Below are positions 14,966 through 22,092 of a stretch of DNA of 22,092 nucleotides, piece after piece. The translations under genes and the position numbers were made by a program. The stretch's first letter is position 1; every line of letters starts with the position of its first letter. The DNA is taken from assembly GCA_014377915.1 (NCBI GenBank), contig JACMOT010000615.1, positions 1 through 22,092 on the forward strand, read 5' to 3'. The stretch is from Tardiphaga sp. Lineage in GTDB: Bacteria; Pseudomonadota; Alphaproteobacteria; Rhizobiales; Xanthobacteraceae. The notes below the pieces were generated by a model. The model saw only the letters and a list, made by a program, of their open reading frames with translations. It ran no database searches and was not told the origin of the DNA.

Positions 14966-14999
14966 ACCGGAGCGGCGGCGTGACACGGGCCGCTCCGGT
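14966..14999 (-). terminator. Strong hairpin after the 3-hydroxyisobutyrate dehydrogenase-like gene
   Basis: ACCGGAGCGGC (14966-14976) and GCCGCTCCGGT (14989-14999) form a perfect 11-bp stem with a 12-base loop. It lies 23 bases beyond the stop of the minus-strand gene at 15023. A modest T-rich stretch (CGATTTAA) follows some bases later in that direction, while TATTATTTT lies on the other side. It most likely terminates the dehydrogenase transcript. Confidence 0.7.
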
Positions 15000-15022
15000 A
15001 TTATTTTGCTCTTTCAGCTGGT

Positions 15023-15892
15023 TCAGCGCTGCAGGCGCGCCAGCAGGGCCGAGGTGTCCCAGCGCTTGCCGCCCATCGTCTCGACTTCCGAATAGAACGC
15101 GTCGACCACGGCGGTCACCGGCAGGCTGGCGCCGTTGCGGCGGGCCTCGGCGAGGCAGATCGACAGGTCCTTGCGCATCCATTCGACCGCGAAACCGAAA
15201 TCGAACTTGCCGTCGTTCATCGTCTTGTGTCGGTTTTCCATCTGCCAGGACTGCGCGGCTCCCTTGGAGATCACCTCGATCACGGCATTGACGTCGAGCC
15301 CCGCCTTCTTGGCGAAGTGGATGCCCTCCGACAGCGCTTCGACCAGCCCGGCGATGCAGATCTGGTTGACCATCTTGGTGAGCTGGCCTGAGCCGGCCGG
15401 CCCCAGCAGCTTCTGCATCTTGGCGTAGGATTCGATCACCGGCGCGACCCGGGCATAGGCAGAATCGGTGCCGCCGCACATCACGGTGAGGGCGCCATTC
15501 TCGGCGCCGGCCTGGCCGCCCGACACCGGGGCGTCAATGAAATGAAAGCCCAGTCTGGTGGCTTCGGCATCGAGCTCGCGGGCGACTTCGGCGGAGGCCG
15601 TGGTGTGATCGACGAAAACCGCGCCCTTGGCGATGCCGGCGAAGGCGCCGTTCTGGCCTGTCGTCACGGAGCGCAAATCGTCGTCATTGCCGACGCAGGC
15701 CATCACGAATTCCTGGCCCTCGGCTGCCGCCTGCGGCGTTGGCGCCGTCTTGCCGCCGAACTTGTCCGCCCATGCCTTGGCCTTGGCCGGGTTGCGGTTG
15801 AACACCGTCACCTCATGCTTGCCCTTGGCGGCGAGGTGGCCGGCCATCGGAAAACCCATGACGCCGAGACCGATGAAAGCAATTTTGGCCAT
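15023..15892 (-). CDS. 3-hydroxyisobutyrate dehydrogenase family NAD(P)-dependent oxidoreductase
   Basis: The protein has 289 residues from the ATG at 15892, which has AAAGGG at 7 bases; the ATG two codons earlier sits too close to that site. It is a beta-hydroxyacid dehydrogenase: Rossmann motif GLGVMGFPMAGHL (8-20), substrate-binding DAPVSGGQAGAENG (120-133), and catalytic Lys173 in GSGQLTKMVNQI. The family oxidises 3-hydroxyisobutyrate in valine breakdown, or reduces tartronate semialdehyde and similar acids; the sequence alone does not decide which. No valine-pathway genes are adjacent. It is divergent from mrp and ends at a strong hairpin. It is probably a single-gene transcript. Confidence 0.85.
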   Translation of the reverse strand: MAKIAFIGLGVMGFPMAGHLAAKGKHEVTVFNRNPAKAKAWADKFGGKTAPTPQAAAEGQEFVMACVGNDDDLRSVTTGQNGAFAGIAKGAVFVDHTTASAEVARELDAEATRLGFHFIDAPVSGGQAGAENGALTVMCGGTDSAYARVAPVIESYAKMQKLLGPAGSGQLTKMVNQICIAGLVEALSEGIHFAKKAGLDVNAVIEVISKGAAQSWQMENRHKTMNDGKFDFGFAVEWMRKDLSICLAEARRNGASLPVTAVVDAFYSEVETMGGKRWDTSALLARLQR

Positions 15893-16196
15893 ATCCATAC
15901 CCTTTGGAGTTGTCGGCTTGCGTGCCGAACGTGCTGTATTGGAGAGGTGAGGCGCCCGTGCCGGGCGGCTGCGGGAGAATTCGGCGCAGCATAAAGGCTG
16001 ATACGGTCGAGGCAAGGTCGGGCACCTCGATCGGCGCCCCCGGCGCTAGAAATGGCATTTCGAGCTTCGGGTTTTCCTCAAATGCGGTATCGGGCTTGGC
16101 ACTGACCAAAGCATCCTCGATGCAAAATTGCCCCTGTACTCGGCTTCGAATAGCTCTATGTCTCCGGTCTCAATCCAGCCGGCCGGGAGATATCCA
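15893..16196. other. Divergent promoter region between the dehydrogenase and mrp
   Basis: These 304 bases separate two divergent genes. Frames that cross it on both strands lack coding character, and no consensus promoter, palindrome or RNA element was recognised. GGGAGA at 16185-16190 is the ribosome site that decides the mrp start. Confidence 0.4.
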
Positions 16197-17339
<1,143 letters not shown>

Positions 17340-17385
17340 GGGATGGTGGCTCCAACCACAATCGCCGTATAGAACTTTCGTTTAA

Positions 17386-18627
<1,242 letters not shown>

Positions 18628-18651
18628 TCGAGCAAGCCACCATCGTGAAAC

Positions 18652-18681
18652 GCCCGGCCTTCGCGAGAGGGCCGGGTTTTT
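18652..18681 (+). terminator. Intrinsic terminator of the TRAP binding protein gene
   Basis: CCCGGCC (18653-18659) pairs with GGCCGGG (18670-18676), followed directly by TTTTT. It lies 25 bases after the stop codon and is a textbook Rho-independent terminator. Confidence 0.92.
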
Positions 18682-18742
18682 GTTGAGCGGCAGTGGTTTA
18701 AGATGCCGGCTTTTGCGAGTGAGGTTTAGTTTGCGTGGATGA

Positions 18743-18760
18743 AATCCGATCCACCGGATT
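18743..18760 (-). terminator. Small hairpin after the VWA-TadG gene
   Basis: AATCCG (18743-18748) and CGGATT (18755-18760) form a 6-bp stem with a 6-base loop, 9 bases beyond the stop of the minus-strand gene. No T-run follows, so its role as terminator is weakly supported. Confidence 0.3.
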
Positions 18761-18768
18761 AGAGTGTA

Positions 18769-20217
18769 TCAGTTGGTGATGTGCGCGGTCACGAGGGCCT
18801 GGTTAAACATGGCGTTCAGAGCCGTCGTGATATCGGCAGGCGTGTTGGCCGTGAAGAAGAAATTTGGCGAGGCACAGGCCTGCAGCGTCGCCGGGATATT
18901 AGGAATGATCGCATTCACCGCGTAATCCTCGTTGTTAGCGAAGCTCGTCGGATTCTGGATTGTCTGGTACGGGATGTAGAGTATCGCGACGACGATGCCG
19001 CGGTTTTTCAACGATGCACACAGTGTCGAGTTCATCACCGTCGCATTGTTGTTGCCGCTCCAGCCGCCGCCCCACTGCGTCTGGTTGTTCTGCGCTCCAT
19101 CGGTTACCAGGAAGACGTAGGGCAGGGTGTTATTCCACGCGGTCCCGGTGCCGACGCTGGAGATCAGCGTGTTCATGGCGGGCAGCACGTTTTCGAAATG
19201 GGTGCCGCCCGAGCCAAGGTTGGAATTGACGCCGGTATCCAGCAAGGAGGCAAGATTTGCCGCGGCGTAATTGATCGTGCCGGCATTGCTCGGCGATCCG
19301 TTGATGCTGCTGGTCAGCGCGAAATACGTATAAAGATTCTGGATGAAGGGATACAACCCGACGCGATACTGATTGGCGATCTTGGCGCTGGCATTGGCCG
19401 TGACCAGCAATTGCGAAACGGCATAGCCGACGGCGTCGGCGCGCAGCTGGATGCAGGCACCGGTGCCAGGCGAGGCGCAGTTCGAAACCGCCGTATTGCC
19501 TGAATTCCCGGCAGTGCGCGACAGCGAATAGCCCATACAATAATTATTGGTATTGTATTTCTGTGTCGAGTTGCTGCAAGCCCCGGCATTGGTGAAATGG
19601 CAGGCGAAGGTGCAGCCATTTGGATACTGCGAATAATTGTCTGGATTGATGGCGGCGAGCCGGGTCTGCTCGCTGTTGGTGGACGGCAGGCCCATCGATC
19701 CCGACACGTCGAGCATCAAATAGAAGTCGAGATAGCCGGGCAGCGTTGCCTCTGATACCGAAGTGCTGTTCACCGTCAGCGTAGGGTATCCAACCAATTT
19801 CATGAAGGTGGTCGTTACGCTGGCACTGAACTGCACGGTTGATGTGAGTTGCAATCCGACTTTTGTCACGGTGGTGGTCGTGAGCAAATTATTATAGCCG
19901 GTTAATCCGCTGATATTACCGTTGAAGATCGCCAGAGCATCGGTTCGCGCCACTGCAACGACGCCGTCGGCTGACATCCCGGTTGCCGCGATATAGCCCG
20001 GGGATTTGCTCGCCACCGCGCCGACACTCGCTGCGTCCGCCGCTGCCTGCAGCTTGCCGCGCATCCGCATGGCCTGCGCATAATCGACCGCGCAGCCGAT
20101 CGATATGATGAGCGGAACGCAGGCGATCGCGAATATAACAGCGATCGAGCCACTCTTGTTGTTGTTAAACGGGAGCGCAACAACCGCCACTCGCTGCAAC
20201 ACGCGCGACCAAGTCAT
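18769..20217 (-). CDS. TadG-like protein with N-terminal Tad segment and VWA domain
   Basis: The protein has 482 residues. Residues 20-45 are the Tad_N/TadE-type hydrophobic segment after a short basic lead (NKSGSIAVIFAIACVPLIIS), followed by the helix VDYAQAMRMRGKLQAAADAA typical of this class. A VWA domain begins near 163 with the metal-site motif DVSGSMG (Asp170, Ser172, Ser174). It includes an insert with four or more cysteines (GCTFACHF, GACSNS, NNYCMGYS, SNCASPGTGAC) likely paired as disulfides, which places the domain outside the cytoplasm. TadG proteins belong to Flp pilus systems, but no other tad gene is nearby, so this is an orphan copy. Thr/Ser/Asn content is high and GC lower than in neighbouring genes. 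Confidence 0.85.
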   Translation of the reverse strand: MTWSRVLQRVAVVALPFNNNKSGSIAVIFAIACVPLIISIGCAVDYAQAMRMRGKLQAAADAASVGAVASKSPGYIAATGMSADGVVAVARTDALAIFNGNISGLTGYNNLLTTTTVTKVGLQLTSTVQFSASVTTTFMKLVGYPTLTVNSTSVSEATLPGYLDFYLMLDVSGSMGLPSTNSEQTRLAAINPDNYSQYPNGCTFACHFTNAGACSNSTQKYNTNNYCMGYSLSRTAGNSGNTAVSNCASPGTGACIQLRADAVGYAVSQLLVTANASAKIANQYRVGLYPFIQNLYTYFALTSSINGSPSNAGTINYAAANLASLLDTGVNSNLGSGGTHFENVLPAMNTLISSVGTGTAWNNTLPYVFLVTDGAQNNQTQWGGGWSGNNNATVMNSTLCASLKNRGIVVAILYIPYQTIQNPTSFANNEDYAVNAIIPNIPATLQACASPNFFFTANTPADITTALNAMFNQALVTAHITN

Positions 20218-20543
20218 CTTCAGATTGTCCGTCGATTAAAGCTGCTTCTTAATCGTAGTTCCTGTTTTAGCGGCGCAATCGTTAAGACAAAGGTTGAATG
20301 CACCAGTATCGGTCGACGGTATCATTGTCGACGGCTGATCCAATAAGGTGCGCTCAGCCTGCGATGTTGATAGTGGTATAATTGAACGTGGCTTCGCGGT
20401 ACAAAGCAGGTCATGCTTGCATTCGCGCTCTGGAATTTTCGATCGATGTCGGACCAGCGTGGGTATAATACTGCGCGCGTTCACGAAAGCCTGTCGTCAT
20501 GGCAGGCCTACGAATCCGCTAGATGTTTTCCGAAGGAACCCCG
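20218..20543. other. Divergent intergenic region between VWA-TadG and hydratase genes
   Basis: The 326 bases are lower in GC than the genes around them and show no convincing coding frame. Two exact TATAAT words on the plus strand (20377-20382 and 20464-20469) could be -10 boxes for the hydratase gene, but neither has a recognisable -35 at 16-18 bases. The inverted repeat at 20233-20255 lies at the left end. Confidence 0.4.
20233..20255. repeat. Inverted repeat upstream of the VWA-TadG gene
   Basis: CGATTAA (20233-20239) and TTAATCG (20249-20255) are exact reverse complements separated by 9 bases, 16 bases upstream of the minus-strand start. It may be an operator or a leader hairpin. The TTAA spacing (9) does not fit CtrA. 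Confidence 0.4.
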
Positions 20544-21284
20544 ATGACCGAATCAGAAATAGAAGACGCAGCCGGACGGCTGGTTCAGGCGCGACGCACC
20601 GGCGTGTTGATCGACGCGCTGCCCATCGTGCCCGCATCGGTTGCCAAAGCGCACGCGGTGCAGGATCGCGTGGCGGCATTGCTGGGCGAGGCCATCGGCG
20701 GCTTCAAGGCCGGCGCGCCGCCGGACGGTGAGCCGACCCGCGGTCTGATTTATGAGCGCACCATTCGGTCCAGTCCGGCGCGGATGTCGCCGGCCGAGGT
20801 GCCGCATCTCGGGGTGGAGGGCGAGATCGCGTTCCGCTTTACGCGCGACCTGCCGGCAACCGGCGTACCTTACACGCGCGAGGAGGTCGCCTTGGCGGTG
20901 ACCGTGCTGCCGGCCATTGAGATCGTGTCGGGCCGGTATAGCAACCCCCGCGGTCGCCCCAATCTGGAGCAATTGGCGGATTGCACCATTAATGGTGGGC
21001 TGGTGTTCGGGCCGGAGACGGCGGACTGGTCGCATCTCGATCTGCCCAACCTTCGGATCACGATGCTGGTGAATGGCGCGACCGTGCATCACAAGCAGGG
21101 CGGCCATCCGACCGGTGACCCGCTAGGGGCCGCTGTGGCGCTGGCCAATATGTTGTCAGATGGCGTGAAAGCAGGTCATATCGTCACCACCGGAAGCTGG
21201 ACCGGGATGGATTTCCTCAAGCCCGGCGACCGCTGCGTGGTCCGCTTCGAGGCGCTCGGCGAGGCCGAGGTCGTTTTCGAGTAG
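20544..21284 (+). CDS. 2-keto-4-pentenoate hydratase-like protein (FAH superfamily)
   Basis: The protein has 246 residues from the ATG at 20544, with GAAGGAA at proper spacing; an ATG at 20523 lies upstream of that site. It resembles MhpD/DmpE-type hydratases and decarboxylases of the fumarylacetoacetase fold: AHAVQDRVAALLGEAIGGFK at the N-terminus, metal-binding Glu pair in GVEGEIAFRF, LPAIEIVSGRY, and GSWTGMDFLKPGD near the C-terminus. The family adds water to 2-hydroxypenta-2,4-dienoate or acts on related keto acids in aromatic breakdown. No other meta-cleavage genes are in view. The neighbour on the opposite strand is a racemase-family protein whose stop lies 18 bases away. Confidence 0.85.
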   Translation: MTESEIEDAAGRLVQARRTGVLIDALPIVPASVAKAHAVQDRVAALLGEAIGGFKAGAPPDGEPTRGLIYERTIRSSPARMSPAEVPHLGVEGEIAFRFTRDLPATGVPYTREEVALAVTVLPAIEIVSGRYSNPRGRPNLEQLADCTINGGLVFGPETADWSHLDLPNLRITMLVNGATVHHKQGGHPTGDPLGAAVALANMLSDGVKAGHIVTTGSWTGMDFLKPGDRCVVRFEALGEAEVVFE

Positions 21285-21302
21285 CGTCGGCCGGTTGCGA
21301 TG

Positions 21303-22092
21303 TCAGCTCTTCTTGGTCGTCTCTGAGACCAGTCCGGATGCTTCGCTCGCCGGGCGGTGTTCGATCCAATCGGCCAGGGCTGGCAACAGGCCCTGGGCCG
21401 GTTTGGCCCCCGGCCGCGCGAAGCGGCCGGCGCGGGCTGGCCGGGGACGCAGTCGTGCCAGCGTCTGCGCATGGCACACCGCCGCCGAGAGCGGATCGAT
21501 GACCGGCACCGAAATCCGATCGGCAACGCGCTCTGCCAGTCCGGTCAGCGGCGCGCCGGCGAGAATGATGACGTCGGCGCCGTCTTCCTTCACGGCCCGC
21601 TCGGCGAGCGCGACAAGTTCACCCTCGAGTTCGTCTTGGACGGTCGCCACCGACTGGAAGCTGACATCGGGCACGCGGATGCCGCTGCATCGCGCCTCGA
21701 GGCCGGCCAATGCCACCGCGTCTTCATACCAGGACACCAGCGTCCTCGAAAAGGTCAGGATCGAAAACCGCTTGCCCAGCATGCAGGCGGTGAGAATGGA
21801 GGATTCCGCCATCGCTGTGATTGGCACTTCGAACAATTCGCGGGCGCCGATCAGTCCGGGGTCGCCGAACGCCGCGATGATGATCGCGTCGACGCCGTGA
21901 TGATTTTCCGCGATCATTTCCAGCGTGATCGTGCCGGAGATCACCGCCTCGGCGCGGCTGGCAATATAGGGCATCCCCCGCGTCGCCGTGATCGCGACCA
22001 GCTCGACGTCGGGCGCCAGCACCCGCGCCGCCGTCCGTATCATGCGATCGGTCATGTCGGCGGAGGTGTTGGGATTGATCAGGAGAAGTTTC
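21303..22092 (-). CDS. Asp/Glu/hydantoin racemase family protein lacking both catalytic cysteines, 5' end cut
   Basis: The frame is open to the right edge. From the edge it reads KLLLINPNTSADMTDRM, the usual family start, so only the first few residues are missing (262 codons seen). An internal ATG at 22055 would remove this conserved strand and is rejected. The fold is that of hydantoin and aspartate racemases, but the first Cys position reads DAIIIAAFGDPGL (Ala for the usual Cys) and the second reads VIILAGAPLTGL where racemases have a GCAG-type Cys. A two-cysteine racemisation mechanism therefore cannot operate. CMLGKRFSILTF and the Pro/Ala-rich tail are otherwise normal. It may be a lyase, an isomerase with another mechanism, or a binding protein. 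Confidence 0.82.
   Translation of the reverse strand, partial: KLLLINPNTSADMTDRMIRTAARVLAPDVELVAITATRGMPYIASRAEAVISGTITLEMIAENHHGVDAIIIAAFGDPGLIGARELFEVPITAMAESSILTACMLGKRFSILTFSRTLVSWYEDAVALAGLEARCSGIRVPDVSFQSVATVQDELEGELVALAERAVKEDGADVIILAGAPLTGLAERVADRISVPVIDPLSAAVCHAQTLARLRPRPARAGRFARPGAKPAQGLLPALADWIEHRPASEASGLVSETTKKS

Noticed and set aside
20236..20484. 82-codon minus-strand frame upstream of the VWA-TadG gene
   Set aside because: No ribosome site, unusual composition, and it crosses an intergenic region with promoter-like words on the other strand.

Overview
The window has the codon use and gene content of a high-GC alphaproteobacterium, most likely the Bradyrhizobium / Rhodopseudomonas / Afipia group (Nitrobacteraceae). 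Evidence includes strong GC3 bias, GTG starts, a DivJ/PleC-type kinase with a CtrA-like box, a clan AA protease of the rhizobial type, and an orphan VWA-TadG protein. This placement is inferred from protein character, not from a search.

The left half (1 to about 11450) looks like an accessory resistance segment. It opens with an RpiR-family regulator cut by the window edge. Opposite it is a COG4705 membrane protein with a four-fold internal repeat, and inverted TGTAG repeats lie between the two. Next is a fluoride unit: a promoter, a fluoride (crcB-type) riboswitch aptamer whose 3' end forms one arm of an intrinsic terminator, then a CLC-F fluoride/proton antiporter fused to a C-terminal DUF190 (PII-like) domain. 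Two further genes overlap end to start: a small four-helix protein related to half an EamA domain, and a membrane-anchored Cys-based phosphatase. After a gap comes a copper/silver unit: a DUF411 metal-binding protein, a Met/Cys-rich secreted peptide gene broken by an in-frame TGA, a YtkA/FixH-like periplasmic protein, a small unrecognised ORF, and the CusB and CusA subunits of an RND efflux pump. CusA keeps the three metal-binding methionines.

Positions 11019 to 11490 look like an island junction. A decayed tyrosine-integrase fragment, an 8-bp perfect inverted repeat and an AT-rich stretch lie directly in front of dusA. The 5' end of dusA is a known attachment site for a family of integrases, so the fluoride/copper segment may be an old dusA-integrated island.

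From dusA rightward the content is ordinary chromosome: dusA; a convergent block of a retropepsin-like protease and a DUF1289 protein; a multi-pass histidine kinase with a CtrA-like box upstream; a 3-hydroxyisobutyrate dehydrogenase-type enzyme divergent from the Mrp iron-sulfur carrier; an orphan TRAP solute-binding protein with a clear terminator; a VWA-TadG protein; a 2-keto-4-pentenoate hydratase-like enzyme; and an Asp/Glu racemase family protein, cut at the right edge, that lacks both usual catalytic cysteines.

No tRNA, rRNA, CRISPR array or intact insertion sequence was seen.
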